DNA from: Arenimonas sp. SCN 70-307
GTDB taxonomy: Bacteria; Pseudomonadota; Gammaproteobacteria; Xanthomonadales; Xanthomonadaceae
NCBI RefSeq assembly: GCF_001724815.1
Contig: NZ_MEDO01000006.1
Location: 41,428-105,427, forward strand
Length of the DNA: 64,000 bases
Direction: 5' to 3'
Program-made: the position numbers and the translations under genes
In this document: positions 13,658 through 22,742 of the stretch, one piece after another
Position numbering within the stretch: position 1 is the first letter of the stretch
Layout of the letters: every line of letters starts with the position of its first letter
The notes under the pieces: generated by a model
The model's input: only the letters and a program-made list of their open reading frames with translations
Told to the model about the DNA's origin: nothing
Database searches by the model: none

Positions 13658-14767
13658 ATGAGCGACGCCGTCGTGCCGTCCGAATTGCCGCCGCAGGTCC
13701 CGTCGCTGCCGCCGATTCCCGACGAGGCCCAGCGCCTGGCGGTGTTGCACCGCTACCGCATCCTCGACACGCTGCCCGAAGGGGTCTATGACGACGTCGT
13801 CGACCTGGCGCGGGCGCTGTGCGGCACGCCGCAGGCCGTACTGACCTTCATCGACGAGGACCGGCAGTGGTTCAAGGCCGCCGTGGGCCTGGACGGGGAG
13901 CAGACCGACCGCCGCATCGCCTTCTGCGACGTCGCCATCCGCTCGCCTCGCGCCGTCACCGTGGTCGAGGATGCCAGCCAGCACCTGCGCTTCCGGCATT
14001 ACCCGCAGGTGACCGGGCCGGACCACCTGCGCTTCTATGCCGGTGCGCCGCTGGTGACGCCCGGCGGCCATGCGCTGGGCACGATCTGCGTGGTGGACCA
14101 GGTGCCGCGCACGCTGACCGATGCGCAGGCGCGGCAGATGCAGGCCCTGGCCCGCATCGTCGTGCACCTGCTCGAGGCGCGCAGGCGCGAGCTCGACGGC
14201 CAGCTGCAGCTGGCCGAGCGCGAGCTGCACCAGCGCGAGCTGGTGCGCTACCAGCGCGAACTCGAGTCGAAGAACACCGAGCTGGCCGAGGAAGCCCGCC
14301 GCGACGCGCTCACCGGCCTGCTCAACCGCGGTGGGCTGGCGCAGGCGGCGCGTGCCTCCACGGCGCGCGCGGGCGACGCCTTCACGGTGGCGGTGCTCGA
14401 CCTGGACCACTTCAAGCGCATCAACGACACGCTGGGCCACGCGGCGGGCGACGAGGTGATCCGCATCGCCGCCGAGGAAATCCAGCGCGGCGTACGCGGC
14501 AGCGACGTGGCGGCCCGCTACGGCGGCGAGGAGTTCCTGCTGCTGATGCCGGCCACGCCGCCGGACGCGGGCCTGGCCGTGGTCGAGCGCATCCGCGCGG
14601 CGATCAGCGGGCGCGAGGACCTGCCCACGAAAGTGACCCTGTCGGCCGGCCTGGCCTCGGGCCTGTCGGGCCGCGACACGCCCGACACCCTGTTCCAGCG
14701 CGCCGACCAGGCCCTCTACCTGGCCAAGCGCCGCGGCCGCGACCGCGCCGAAGTCGCCGACGAATAA
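13658..14767 (+). CDS. GAF-GGDEF diguanylate cyclase
   Basis: The 369-residue soluble protein has an N-terminal GAF domain (about 25-180; opening with [20 protein letters not shown], a form common in sensors of this type), a coiled linker (about 180-225) and a GGDEF domain. The active site is intact as GGEEF (289-293), and the I-site RGSD (280-283) lies five residues before it, so product feedback inhibition by c-di-GMP is expected. ATG 13658 is preceded by GGAGG at good spacing; ATG 13634 is in frame but lacks a ribosome site. The gene stands alone between two copies of the palindromic repeat, and only about 40 bases separate repeat 1 from the start, leaving little room for a promoter. Confidence 0.92.
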   Translation: MSDAVVPSELPPQVPSLPPIPDEAQRLAVLHRYRILDTLPEGVYDDVVDLARALCGTPQAVLTFIDEDRQWFKAAVGLDGEQTDRRIAFCDVAIRSPRAVTVVEDASQHLRFRHYPQVTGPDHLRFYAGAPLVTPGGHALGTICVVDQVPRTLTDAQARQMQALARIVVHLLEARRRELDGQLQLAERELHQRELVRYQRELESKNTELAEEARRDALTGLLNRGGLAQAARASTARAGDAFTVAVLDLDHFKRINDTLGHAAGDEVIRIAAEEIQRGVRGSDVAARYGGEEFLLLMPATPPDAGLAVVERIRAAISGREDLPTKVTLSAGLASGLSGRDTPDTLFQRADQALYLAKRRGRDRAEVADE

Positions 14768-14829
14768 GAAACGGGGTCAGGTTCACTTAATGACGCTCGT
14801 GCGCCATTGAGTGAACCTGACCCCGTTTC
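14768..14829. repeat. Long palindromic repeat, copy 2
   Basis: It starts on the base after the TAA of the diguanylate cyclase and ends one base before the stop of the convergent E2 gene, so it fills the whole intergenic space. The arms share GGGGTCAGGTTCACTT with copy 1, and the loop region (about AATGACGCTCGTGCGCCATT) is different and only partly paired. It can act as a terminator for both converging genes. Confidence 0.85.
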
Positions 14830-14830
14830 T

Positions 14831-16183
14831 TCAGCGGGCGCGCTGGAGGTCGTCGAGCAGGGCGCGCAGGAAGCGCGCGGCTTCGCCGCCGGTGGCGGCG
14901 CGGTGGTCGAAGGTGAGCGAGATCGGCATGATCCGGTGCGTTTCGAGCCCGCCCAGCACCGGCACCACCGCGTGGTGCAGGCGGCCGGCGCCGATGATGG
15001 CCACGCAGGGCGGCACCACCACGGGCGTGGCGTACTTGCCGGCGAACACGCCGAAGTTGCTCAGCATGATGGTGTAGTCGCGCAGCTCTTCCGGCGGCAG
15101 CGAGCGGTTCTTGACGCCGTCGCGGATGCGGTTGATGGCCTGGCGCACCTGGTGCGGCTCGAGCCGCTCGGCGTTGCGCAGGTTGGCCACGAACAGGCCG
15201 TCGGGCGAGTCCACCGCGATGCCCACGTCCACGCGCGCATGGCGGCGCAGCGTGCCTTCCTTGGCGTTGAGCCAGGCGTTCATCGCCGGCTCGACCGCCG
15301 AGGCCACCGCGATGGCGCGGATGATGCGCGCCATGATGTCCTCGCCCGGGGCCCAGGCGTGGATGTCGGCGTCGTCCATCAGGGTGGTGGGCACGACCTC
15401 GGCGTGGGCCTGGGACATCGAACGCACCATGTTGCGGCGCACGCCGCGGATGGGCTCGTCGATATCGAACGCCGGCGCAGTGCTCTTCCCGCCGCTCGCG
15501 GGGGAAGGCTGGGAGGGGGGCGCTGCGCTGGGGGCGCGGGGGCCCTCTCCCCGGCCCTCTCCCGCAGGCGGGAGAGGGAGAGAGGTGGTTCGAGCGGGGG
15601 CCGCGCCGAGCGGGGCGGTGCCTGCGGCCGCGGCCTGCTTCACGTCGGCCATCGTGACGACGCCATCGGCGCCGGTGGGGCGCACGCGGGCGAGGTCGAC
15701 CTTGAGCTTCTTGGCCAGCGCGCGCACGGCCGGCATGGCCTTCACGCCGCCGACGGCGACGGCCTGCTCGCTGCGCACCGCGTCGGAGGTCTGCATGGCG
15801 CCGACCACGGTGCCCGCGTCGGCCGGTTTCTCAGCAGCCGAATCCGCAGGGGCGGGAGCAGGCGCAGGTGGCGCCTCGGCCTTCTTGTGGCCGTGCGAAT
15901 GCCCGGTGTCCTGCGCCTCGGCGCGCTGCGGCAGCGAAGGATCGATCTCGACCTCCACCAGCCAGCTGCCGGTTTCGATCACGTCGCCGGCGCCGCCGGC
16001 CAGGCGCGTCACCTTGCCCGAATAGGGCGAGGGCACCTCCACCACGGCCTTGGCGGTTTCCATCGACACCAGCGGCTCGTCGAGCTTCACGACGTCGCCC
16101 ACCTTGACCAGCCACTCGACGATCTCGGCGTCGGGCAGGCCCTCGCCCAGGTCCGGCAGCAGGAACAGCTTCTTCTCGCTCAT
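14831..16183 (-). CDS. bkdB: Branched-chain 2-oxoacid dehydrogenase E2
   Basis: The 450-residue dihydrolipoamide acyltransferase has an N-terminal lipoyl domain (lipoylated Lys45 in METAKAVVEV), an Ala/Pro-rich linker, an E1/E3-binding domain (about 148-185: AMPAVRALAKKLKVDL, RVRPTGADGVVTMADV), a second linker and the catalytic domain. The catalytic motif reads DHRAATGG (His427) where most E2 enzymes have HxxxDG, so Asp is replaced by Thr431; this variant occurs in other branched-chain E2s as far as I recall. Residues about 202-233 of the second linker are encoded by two palindromic repeat units. It is the last gene of the operon after E1alpha and E1beta; no E3 gene is nearby, so a shared lipoamide dehydrogenase is likely. 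In xanthomonads this complex also supplies iso-branched acyl primers. Confidence 0.92.
   Translation of the reverse strand: MSEKKLFLLPDLGEGLPDAEIVEWLVKVGDVVKLDEPLVSMETAKAVVEVPSPYSGKVTRLAGGAGDVIETGSWLVEVEIDPSLPQRAEAQDTGHSHGHKKAEAPPAPAPAPADSAAEKPADAGTVVGAMQTSDAVRSEQAVAVGGVKAMPAVRALAKKLKVDLARVRPTGADGVVTMADVKQAAAAGTAPLGAAPARTTSLPLPPAGEGRGEGPRAPSAAPPSQPSPASGGKSTAPAFDIDEPIRGVRRNMVRSMSQAHAEVVPTTLMDDADIHAWAPGEDIMARIIRAIAVASAVEPAMNAWLNAKEGTLRRHARVDVGIAVDSPDGLFVANLRNAERLEPHQVRQAINRIRDGVKNRSLPPEELRDYTIMLSNFGVFAGKYATPVVVPPCVAIIGAGRLHHAVVPVLGGLETHRIMPISLTFDHRAATGGEAARFLRALLDDLQRAR
15485..15578. repeat. Intragenic palindromic repeat pair inside the E2 linker
   Basis: CTTCCCGC-CGCTC-GCGGGGGAAG (15485-15507) and CCCTCTCCCGC-AG-GCGGGAGAGGG (15555-15578) are hairpin units of the kind usually found between genes in high-GC proteobacteria. 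Here they are translated in frame on the minus strand as the linker segments LPPAGEGRGEG and PSPASGGKS. Confidence 0.75.
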
Positions 16184-16195
16184 CTTCTGGTTTCC

Positions 16196-17191
16196 TCAGC
16201 CCGCCGCCAGCGTGCGCTTGGCCGCCGCGACGATCTTGTCCACGCTGGGCAGGTACTTCATTTCCAGGCGGAACAGGGGGATGTGGGTGTCGTAGCCGGT
16301 GACGCGTTCGACCGGCGCGTGCAGGTCGTACATCGACTCCTCGGCCAGGCGCGCGGCGATCTCGGCGCCGAAGCCGGCGGTCTTCGCCGCCTCGTGCACG
16401 ATCACGCAGCGGCCGGTCTTGGCCACCGACTCGCGGATGGTGTCGAAGTCCAGCGGCTTGAGCGTGGCCACGTCGATCACCTCGGCCTCGATGCCCTCGG
16501 CCGCCAGCGCCTCGGCGGCTTCCAGCGTCTCCTTCACCTGGGCGCCCCAGGTGACCAGGGTGACGTCGGCGCCGTCGCGCAGCACGAAGCACACGTCCAG
16601 CGGCAGCGCCTCGCCGTCGTCGGGCACCTCTTCCTTGTACTGGCGGTAGATGCGCTTGGGCTCCATGAACACGACCGGGTCCGGGTCGCGGATGGCGGCC
16701 AGCAGCAGGCCGTAGGCGCGCTGCGGCGAGCTGGGCATCACCACGCGCAGGCCCGGCACGTTGGTGAAGATGGCCTCGTTGGCCTCGCTATGGTGCTCGG
16801 GCGCGCGGATGCCGCCGCCCCAGGGCACGCGCAGCACCATCGGGCAGCTCAGGCGGCCGCGGGTGCGGTAGCGGAAACGCGCCGCGTGGCAAATGATGTG
16901 GTCCACCATCGGGTACATGAAGCCGTCGAACTGCGCCTCGGCCACGGGCTTCATGCCCTGCGAGGCCAGGCCGACGGTGAGGCCGGCGATGGTGGTTTCA
17001 TCCAGCGGCGTGTCGATCACGCGCTGGTCGCCGAACTGCTGCTGCAGGCCGGCGGTGGCGCGGAACACGCCGCCGTTCACGCCCACGTCCTCGCCCAGCA
17101 CCAGCACGGTGTCGTCGTGCTTCATTTCCCAGGCCAGGGCCTGGGTGATCGCCTCGATTAGTGTGATTGCAGCTGGCGTGATGGCGGCCAT
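16196..17191 (-). CDS. bkdA2: Branched-chain 2-oxoacid dehydrogenase E1 beta
   Basis: The 331-residue beta subunit of the E1 component has the transketolase-like pyrimidine domain (LVLGEDVGVNGGVFRATAGL, DTPLDETTIAGLTVGLA, RVPWGGGIRAPEHHSE) and the C-terminal transketolase domain (VTLVTWGAQVKETLEAAE, IDVATLKPLDFDTI, VIVHEAAKTAGFGAEI). Glu in LDETTI-type motifs activates thiamine diphosphate bound with the alpha subunit. The start codon at 17191 overlaps the alpha stop by one base (TGATG), which argues for equimolar translation. Twelve bases separate it from E2. Confidence 0.94.
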   Translation of the reverse strand: MAAITPAAITLIEAITQALAWEMKHDDTVLVLGEDVGVNGGVFRATAGLQQQFGDQRVIDTPLDETTIAGLTVGLASQGMKPVAEAQFDGFMYPMVDHIICHAARFRYRTRGRLSCPMVLRVPWGGGIRAPEHHSEANEAIFTNVPGLRVVMPSSPQRAYGLLLAAIRDPDPVVFMEPKRIYRQYKEEVPDDGEALPLDVCFVLRDGADVTLVTWGAQVKETLEAAEALAAEGIEAEVIDVATLKPLDFDTIRESVAKTGRCVIVHEAAKTAGFGAEIAARLAEESMYDLHAPVERVTGYDTHIPLFRLEMKYLPSVDKIVAAAKRTLAAG

Positions 17192-18264
17192 CAGCGGCCC
17201 TCCCACTTGATCGCGTCGGCGCGCTGGGCCGCCAGGTCGGCGGGCAGTTCCGCGTACAGGTAGTCGAACATGGCTTCCACCGGCTGCACCTTGGTCTCGA
17301 GGTAGGCGTTGACCTCCTCGTCCACGCGCTTGCCGCATTCCTCCTTCCAGGCCGCTTCCTCGGTTTCGCTCCACATCCCTTCGTTGACCAGGAAGGTGCG
17401 CAGGCGCGACATCGGCTCGCGTTCCCAGGCGGCCTTCACCTCGGCGTCGTCGCGGTAGCGGCGCGCGTCGTCGGCGGTGGTGTGGTCGGAGAGGCGGTAG
17501 GTGACCAGCTCGAGCACGCTGCCGCCGTGGCCGTTGCGCGCGCGCTTGATGGCGTGGTCCATCGCCGCGCGCACCGCGATGATGTCGTTGCCGTCCACCT
17601 GCACGCAGTCCAGGCCGCCGGCCAGGCCCTTCTGGGCCAGGGTCTGCGCGCCGGTCTGGGCCTTGCGCGGCACCGAGATCGCCCACTGGTTGTTGATGAT
17701 GCACAGCACGAAGGGCAGGGCGTAGGCGCCGGCCGAGTTGATGGCGGCGTAGGTGTCGGTCTTGGAGCTGCCGCCGTCGCCCACGCAGGCCACGGCCACG
17801 CGCGGCTCGCCGCGCAGCTTGAAGCTCAGCGCCGCGCCGGCCGCGTGCAGGCACTGGGTGGCGATGGGCACGCACCAGGGGTAGTCGTGCGGCGGGCCGG
17901 AGAAATCGTTGCCGCGCTCGTCGCCACCCCAGTACATCAGCACCTCGCGCGGCTTCACGCCGCGCATGAACTGGGCGCCGTACTCGCGATAGCTGGGCGC
18001 GAACACATCGTCGTACTGCATCGCGCTGCCGATGCCGATGTGCGCGGCCTCGTGGCCCAGGCAGCTGGCGTAGGTGCCCAGCTTGCCGGTGCGCTGCAGC
18101 GCCACGGCCTTGGTGTCGAAGGTGCGCACGAGCAGCATGTGCTTGAACAGCTCGACCAGGTTGCGGCGGTCCCTGGCGAACTCCGGCACGTCGTCACGCA
18201 CCAGGCGTCCGTCGGGGCCGAGGTACTGCAGGTATTCGATTTCGAACGCGGCGACTCGGGACAT
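17191..18264 (-). CDS. bkdA1: Branched-chain 2-oxoacid dehydrogenase E1 alpha
   Basis: The 357-residue alpha subunit binds thiamine diphosphate: CVGDGGSSKTDTYAAINSA to CIINNQWAISVP is the GDG(x)nNN motif, and YRLSDHTTADDARRYR is the phosphorylation-loop region, which in bacteria is not regulated by the mitochondrial kinase. The N-terminal PDGRLVRDDVPEFARDRRNLVELFKHMLLVRTFD is characteristic of branched-chain rather than pyruvate E1. ATG 18264 follows GGAAGG. It is the first gene of the operon; no convincing promoter hexamers are seen in the 107 bases shared with the nuclease terminator. Confidence 0.94.
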   Translation of the reverse strand: MSRVAAFEIEYLQYLGPDGRLVRDDVPEFARDRRNLVELFKHMLLVRTFDTKAVALQRTGKLGTYASCLGHEAAHIGIGSAMQYDDVFAPSYREYGAQFMRGVKPREVLMYWGGDERGNDFSGPPHDYPWCVPIATQCLHAAGAALSFKLRGEPRVAVACVGDGGSSKTDTYAAINSAGAYALPFVLCIINNQWAISVPRKAQTGAQTLAQKGLAGGLDCVQVDGNDIIAVRAAMDHAIKRARNGHGGSVLELVTYRLSDHTTADDARRYRDDAEVKAAWEREPMSRLRTFLVNEGMWSETEEAAWKEECGKRVDEEVNAYLETKVQPVEAMFDYLYAELPADLAAQRADAIKWEGR

Positions 18265-18321
18265 CGGATCCTTCCCATGGACAATCCGTCCGATGATAGC
18301 CAGCCCGCCGCCCCAAAGCGA

Positions 18322-18345
18322 AACGGGCGCCCGAAGGCGCCCGTT
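18322..18345 (-). terminator. Hairpin after the secreted nuclease gene
   Basis: AACGGGCGCC-CGAA-GGCGCCCGTT is a perfect 10-bp stem with a CGAA tetraloop, flanked by AGCG and CGCT, 27 bases beyond the nuclease stop. On the minus strand it is followed by TTTGGGG, a weak T-tract. It also lies upstream of the E1alpha start. Confidence 0.6.
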
Positions 18346-18371
18346 CGCTGGCGTAGGGTGTGAAGGTCGCG

Positions 18372-21300
18372 TCAGAAGCGGCCGCCACTCCAGTTGGGAC
18401 GACCCAGCACCGGCACCGAGGCGCCGTCGGCGTCGTTGGCCGGCTGCAGGTCGTTGCTGCGGGTGCTGGCCTCGGCCTCCACGCCCAGCACGCCGATGGC
18501 GCCGACGCGGCGGGCGATCAGCTCGAGCTTGATCAGGTCGGCCTGGGCCGGCGCCAGGGCCTGCACGCGGGTGCAGGTGAAGCGCGTGTCGCCGTCCACC
18601 GACTCCGGCGTGCTGCACTCCCAGCCGCTGGCGGTGACGCGCATCAGCTGGTCCGGCGCGGCGTCGACGGTGAAGTCCACCGAGACGTCGTAGGCCGGGC
18701 CGTTGCCGGCGTTGGTCACCGCGGCGCGGAAGGTCGCGGTGTTGCCCTCGCGCACGGTGCCGAAGGGCGCGAAAACCTGCACGGCGACGTCGGCGTCGAT
18801 GAACTCCGGCACCACCAGCTCGGCCACCAGCGGATCGTGGTCGGAGCTGCGCACCGGCACGGTCGGGTCGGCCGCCAGGTCGGAGGCGAAGTCGGCGTTG
18901 ACGCGGGCGTGGTGCAGCTGCGGGATGGTCGCGTCCATCGCGGCCTGGTTCACCAGCGCGTGGTCGATGCTCTGGGTGTTGCCCTCGAACACGTACGAAT
19001 ACTGCTGCTCCACCGGCACGGTCTTGAGCAGGTTCACCAGCGGCGTGGTCACGGCGCTGGTGCCCGGCACCAGCACTTCATCGGTCGGGGCCGGCTCGCC
19101 GCTGATGATGCCCATCACGTCCACGTAGCCGTCGCTGAACTCGAAGGCGTTGTAGTCGCCGATCAGCACCACCGGCTGGGTGGCGTCGGCCTGGGCGATG
19201 CCCTCCACCAGCTGCGAGACGCGCTCGGCCTGCTGCCGGCGCTTTTCGCGCGAGCGGTTGCCGAGGGTGCCGTAGGTGGCGTTGGCGGTCAGGTCGTTGA
19301 CGTCGAGCAGCGAGAGCGTGTGGTTGAGGATGACCGTGAGCGGGAAGCTGCGGCCATTGGCCTCGTGCACCACGGCGTCGAGCTGCAGCGGCGGGCGGTC
19401 GAACAGGCGCAGGGTGGGGCTGGTGCTGTTGTCCGGGGCCACCAGCAGCTGGTCGGCGAAGTGCTCGACCACGTCCAGCACCTCCACGCGCGGCTGGCCG
19501 GGGGCCACCGGGGCGGTCTTGACCAGGTAGGCCAGGCGCTGGCTGCCGTTGTTCGACAGCAGGTAGGCCACGTACTCCGGGTTCTGCGGGCAGAAGCCGA
19601 ACTCGTCGGTGTTGATGGCCTGGGCCAGGCGCTGGGCCGTGGCCAGGTCGGCGATCTCGACCAGGCCGACCACGTCGGGCAGGCGCAGGTACTGGCAGAA
19701 CACTTCCGAGAGCTTCGAGAGGCGGTCGAGCGGGACCGAGGCGCCGCCGGAGAGGTTCTGGATGTTGTAGCTGCCGATGCGCACCGAGCCCGCGGCCGGG
19801 ACCGGCACCGCCGACACGAAGGCGCCGCCGCTGGCGATGACGCCGCTGCTGTCGCCGATGAGCAGCGTGAAGTCGCCGCGGTCGTAGTACATCACGCCTT
19901 CCATGCCCTGCAGCGTGGTGCCGGCGTCGAAGTCGCGGGCGGTGCCGCCGACCAGGCCGGTGCTTTCCACGCGCAGGCGCTCGGGGTTCTTGTCGAACAG
20001 CGGGATGGACTTGCCCGGCGGCAGCGGCACGGCGTCGAGCACGGCCACGCCGGGCTCGCGGGCCGGGCGCGGCACGCCGGGCAGGGTGACGTGGAAGTCG
20101 CCGAAGCCGTTGGTCGGGCCGACCACGACGGCCTGCGGCAGCTGCACGCGCATGCCCTGGTAGCGGCCCAGCGCGTCGATGCCCACGTTCGGCGCCAGCA
20201 CGCTGGCGTCGAGCACGACGGCCGGCGGCAGCGGGTTGCCAGTGGAGAGCACGGTGGCGGTGGCGCTGCCGAGCTGGGTCAGCGGGAAGCCGTGCGGGGT
20301 GCGCGAGAACTCGTTGACGCGACCAGCCACGCGCAGGCGGTTGCCCACGACGGCTTCGGCCGGCGGGGCCGCGCTGGTGAACACGAACACGCCCTCGGCC
20401 GTGGCCGGGTCGGCGTCCACGTCGGCCGGCGCGCTCTGGATGAAGTAGCCGTTGCTGCGCAGGGCGGTGACGATGCCCTCAGTGACAACATTGGTGCCCA
20501 CGGCCAGCGGCGAGCCAACGCCGGTGCCCTGGATGTCGTGGATGCCCAGCACCTGCACGATCTGGACGGTGGTGCTGGCGCTGTTGTTGGCCGGGTTGCC
20601 GTCGGCCGGCGGCGGCGTGCCGGTGACCTGCAACTGCAGCGGGCTGACGGCGCCGGCTTCCACGCGGTAGACGGTCACCCAGTCAATGCTGGCGCCTGCG
20701 GGAATCACCAGACTGCAGGACATGATGGTGACGTCCAGGCCGCTAGTCGAACAGCTTCCGCCCGCGCCGCCGGAAATGTTCTCGAAGGTCTGCGACGTGC
20801 GGACGAGGCCCGTCGGGATCGTGTAGGTCGAGGCAACCGGCGCCGCGAGGTCCACGGTGCCCACGTTGCTGTAGCGGGCGCGCAGTTCGAAGGTCTCGCC
20901 AACGCCGACGGTGGTCGGCGTCGCGGCCAGCGTCACGCTGAAATCCGGCGCCGGCGCCGCGGCGCCCGCGGTGATCGAGAAATCATCGATGGCCAGGCCG
21001 TCGTCGGCGCCCGAGGCGTCGAGGTCGTTCCAGCGGATGCAGAAGTTGGCGCCATTGGCGATCGACACGCCACTGACCGTGGCCGAGCGTGCGGTGCGGT
21101 TGGCGGCGTCGTTGCCGTTCTTGGCGCCCGTGGTGGCGGTATTAGGCGTCACGAAATCCAGCGCGGCCACGCCGGTCCAGGTGCCGATGGTGAGGTCGGT
21201 GGCGTTGGTGCTGAACTGGAAGGCCAGCGTGTCGGTGCGACCGGCGGTGCCAAGGCGCCACTGCTCGCCCGTGTAGGCGATATCAAACGAGTTGATCATG

Positions 21301-21650
21301 CCGCCGGTGTTGTTGGTGAAGCAGGCGCCGAAGGTCGGAATCAGCGTGCCGCTGCGCAGCGAACCGAAGGCGCGCTCGGTGGAGCCGGCGGCGCCGTAGC
21401 TGTAGGTGTCACCCGTGGTGCTGCCGCCGGTGTCGACCGCGTACTGCTCGTTGTCGCGTGCGCCGCCGCCGGTTTCATTGAGCAGCCAGCCGGTGGGCAG
21501 GGCGGTGTTGGTGGTCGAGCCCGCCACGTTCGACAGCGTGTCGAAATCCTGGCTGTAGGTGCTCCCGGTCAGAGGTATGTTCTGGGCGGCCGCCGTTCCG
21601 GCGGAAAGGGCTAGCAACAGCGGCAAGGCCGCACGCAACGCGGTCGACAT
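18372..21650 (-). CDS. Large secreted EEP-fold nuclease (ExeM/NucH-like)
   Basis: The 1092-residue protein has a signal peptide (MSTALRAALPLLLALSAGTAAA). The N-terminal ~210 residues form a beta-rich module (YSQDFDTLSN; WTGVAALDFVTPNTATTGAKN) of the kind found in secreted nucleases. A CARDB/DUF11-like repeat (about 225-345), an OB-fold (about 355-460, IHDIQGTGVGSPLAVGTNVV), and an endonuclease/exonuclease/phosphatase domain (about 610-935) follow, then a second DUF11-like repeat. Nuclease motifs are RIGSYNIQNL, GLVEIAD, VILNHTL, GDYNAFE, SIDHALVN and SSDHDPLV. ExeM-type enzymes digest extracellular DNA in biofilms. No C-terminal GlyGly-CTERM or anchor is present; it ends RPNWSGGRF, so release through a secretion system is likely. 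The usual HFKS after the catalytic histidine is replaced by HTLS. Confidence 0.85.
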   Translation of the reverse strand: MSTALRAALPLLLALSAGTAAAQNIPLTGSTYSQDFDTLSNVAGSTTNTALPTGWLLNETGGGARDNEQYAVDTGGSTTGDTYSYGAAGSTERAFGSLRSGTLIPTFGACFTNNTGGMINSFDIAYTGEQWRLGTAGRTDTLAFQFSTNATDLTIGTWTGVAALDFVTPNTATTGAKNGNDAANRTARSATVSGVSIANGANFCIRWNDLDASGADDGLAIDDFSITAGAAAPAPDFSVTLAATPTTVGVGETFELRARYSNVGTVDLAAPVASTYTIPTGLVRTSQTFENISGGAGGSCSTSGLDVTIMSCSLVIPAGASIDWVTVYRVEAGAVSPLQLQVTGTPPPADGNPANNSASTTVQIVQVLGIHDIQGTGVGSPLAVGTNVVTEGIVTALRSNGYFIQSAPADVDADPATAEGVFVFTSAAPPAEAVVGNRLRVAGRVNEFSRTPHGFPLTQLGSATATVLSTGNPLPPAVVLDASVLAPNVGIDALGRYQGMRVQLPQAVVVGPTNGFGDFHVTLPGVPRPAREPGVAVLDAVPLPPGKSIPLFDKNPERLRVESTGLVGGTARDFDAGTTLQGMEGVMYYDRGDFTLLIGDSSGVIASGGAFVSAVPVPAAGSVRIGSYNIQNLSGGASVPLDRLSKLSEVFCQYLRLPDVVGLVEIADLATAQRLAQAINTDEFGFCPQNPEYVAYLLSNNGSQRLAYLVKTAPVAPGQPRVEVLDVVEHFADQLLVAPDNSTSPTLRLFDRPPLQLDAVVHEANGRSFPLTVILNHTLSLLDVNDLTANATYGTLGNRSREKRRQQAERVSQLVEGIAQADATQPVVLIGDYNAFEFSDGYVDVMGIISGEPAPTDEVLVPGTSAVTTPLVNLLKTVPVEQQYSYVFEGNTQSIDHALVNQAAMDATIPQLHHARVNADFASDLAADPTVPVRSSDHDPLVAELVVPEFIDADVAVQVFAPFGTVREGNTATFRAAVTNAGNGPAYDVSVDFTVDAAPDQLMRVTASGWECSTPESVDGDTRFTCTRVQALAPAQADLIKLELIARRVGAIGVLGVEAEASTRSNDLQPANDADGASVPVLGRPNWSGGRF

Positions 21651-21823
21651 GGATGGACTTCCCCTGGGTGATGGGCAGCCAAGCCGGCGCCCGAAGGGCG
21701 GAGTCTACCCGTCCCGGCTTATCAATGGCATGACAGCCCGCCGGGGGGTAGGAAAAAGCCCCATCCCGGCCCGGCCGGCCCGGATGCTACCCTTCACGCC
21801 GCCTTCGCAGGACCGCCAACGCC

Positions 21824-22684
21824 ATGAGCCAGCCCCCCAACCAGCGCGCCCTGGAGCAGGGCATCACCACCGACCTGCGCGACCGCCTGACCTACGGCGG
21901 CTACCTGCAGCTCGACACCCTGCTCTCGGCCCAGAAGCCGCTGTCGGACCCGCCCCACCACGACGAGATGCTGTTCATCGTGCAGCACCACGTCTCGGAG
22001 CTGTGGCTCAAGCTGCTCATCCACGAGCTGCGCGCCGCCGTGGCCTGCCTGCAGCGCGACGAGCTCGACCCGATGCAGAAGATCCTGGCCCGGGTGAAGC
22101 TGGTGCAGCGCCAGCTCACCGAGCAGTGGTCGGTGCTCGAGACGCTGACGCCCGCTGATTACCTGCAGTTCCGCGCCGTGCTGGGCCCGGCCTCGGGCTT
22201 CCAGTCGCTGCAGTACCGGCTGGTGGAGTTCCTGCTGGGCAACAAGAACGCCGACATGGTGAAGGTGTTCTCGCACGACCCGGCCGCCACCGCCGAGCTC
22301 GAGGCCGTGCTGCACGCGCCCAGCCTCTACGACGAGTTCCTGCGCCACCTCGCGCGCCGCGGCCACGCGGTGCCGGCGCGCTGCATCGAGCGCGACTGGT
22401 CGCAGCCCTACGAGCGCGAGCCGGCCCTGGTGCCGCTGTTCAAGGCCATCTACGAGGACACCGACACGCACTGGGAGGCCTACGCCACCTGCGAGCAGCT
22501 GGTGGACGTGGAGGCCAGCTTCCAGCTCTGGCGGTTCAGGCACATGAAGACCGTCGAGCGCATCATCGGCTACCGCCGCGGCACCGGCGGCAGCTCGGGC
22601 GTGGGCTTCCTCAAGCAGGCCCTGGACCTGACCTTCTTCCCCGAGCTGTTCGAGGTGCGCACGGTGCTGGGCCAGCCTGGCTGA
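21824..22684 (+). CDS. kynA: Tryptophan 2,3-dioxygenase
   Basis: The 286-residue heme enzyme opens the indole ring of tryptophan to N-formylkynurenine, the first step of the kynurenine route. Family motifs are [27 protein letters not shown] (substrate pocket), SGFQSLQYR, the proximal heme ligand His240 in [13 protein letters not shown], and the [12 protein letters not shown] loop that closes over substrate. The other kynurenine genes (kynB, kynU) are not in the window. It diverges from the secreted nuclease gene across a 173-base spacer. Confidence 0.96.
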   Translation: MSQPPNQRALEQGITTDLRDRLTYGGYLQLDTLLSAQKPLSDPPHHDEMLFIVQHHVSELWLKLLIHELRAAVACLQRDELDPMQKILARVKLVQRQLTEQWSVLETLTPADYLQFRAVLGPASGFQSLQYRLVEFLLGNKNADMVKVFSHDPAATAELEAVLHAPSLYDEFLRHLARRGHAVPARCIERDWSQPYEREPALVPLFKAIYEDTDTHWEAYATCEQLVDVEASFQLWRFRHMKTVERIIGYRRGTGGSSGVGFLKQALDLTFFPELFEVRTVLGQPG

Positions 22685-22742
22685 TGCCCCGGCGGGGCGA
22701 GGGCTGCTAGCATCCGGGGCTCGTTTGTTCCGGAGCCCATCG

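Noticed and set aside
13561..14829. A transposon carrying the cyclase gene
   Set aside because: The flanking elements are palindromes, not terminal repeats of one unit. No transposase or target-site duplication is seen, so only a repeat-bracketed gene can be claimed.
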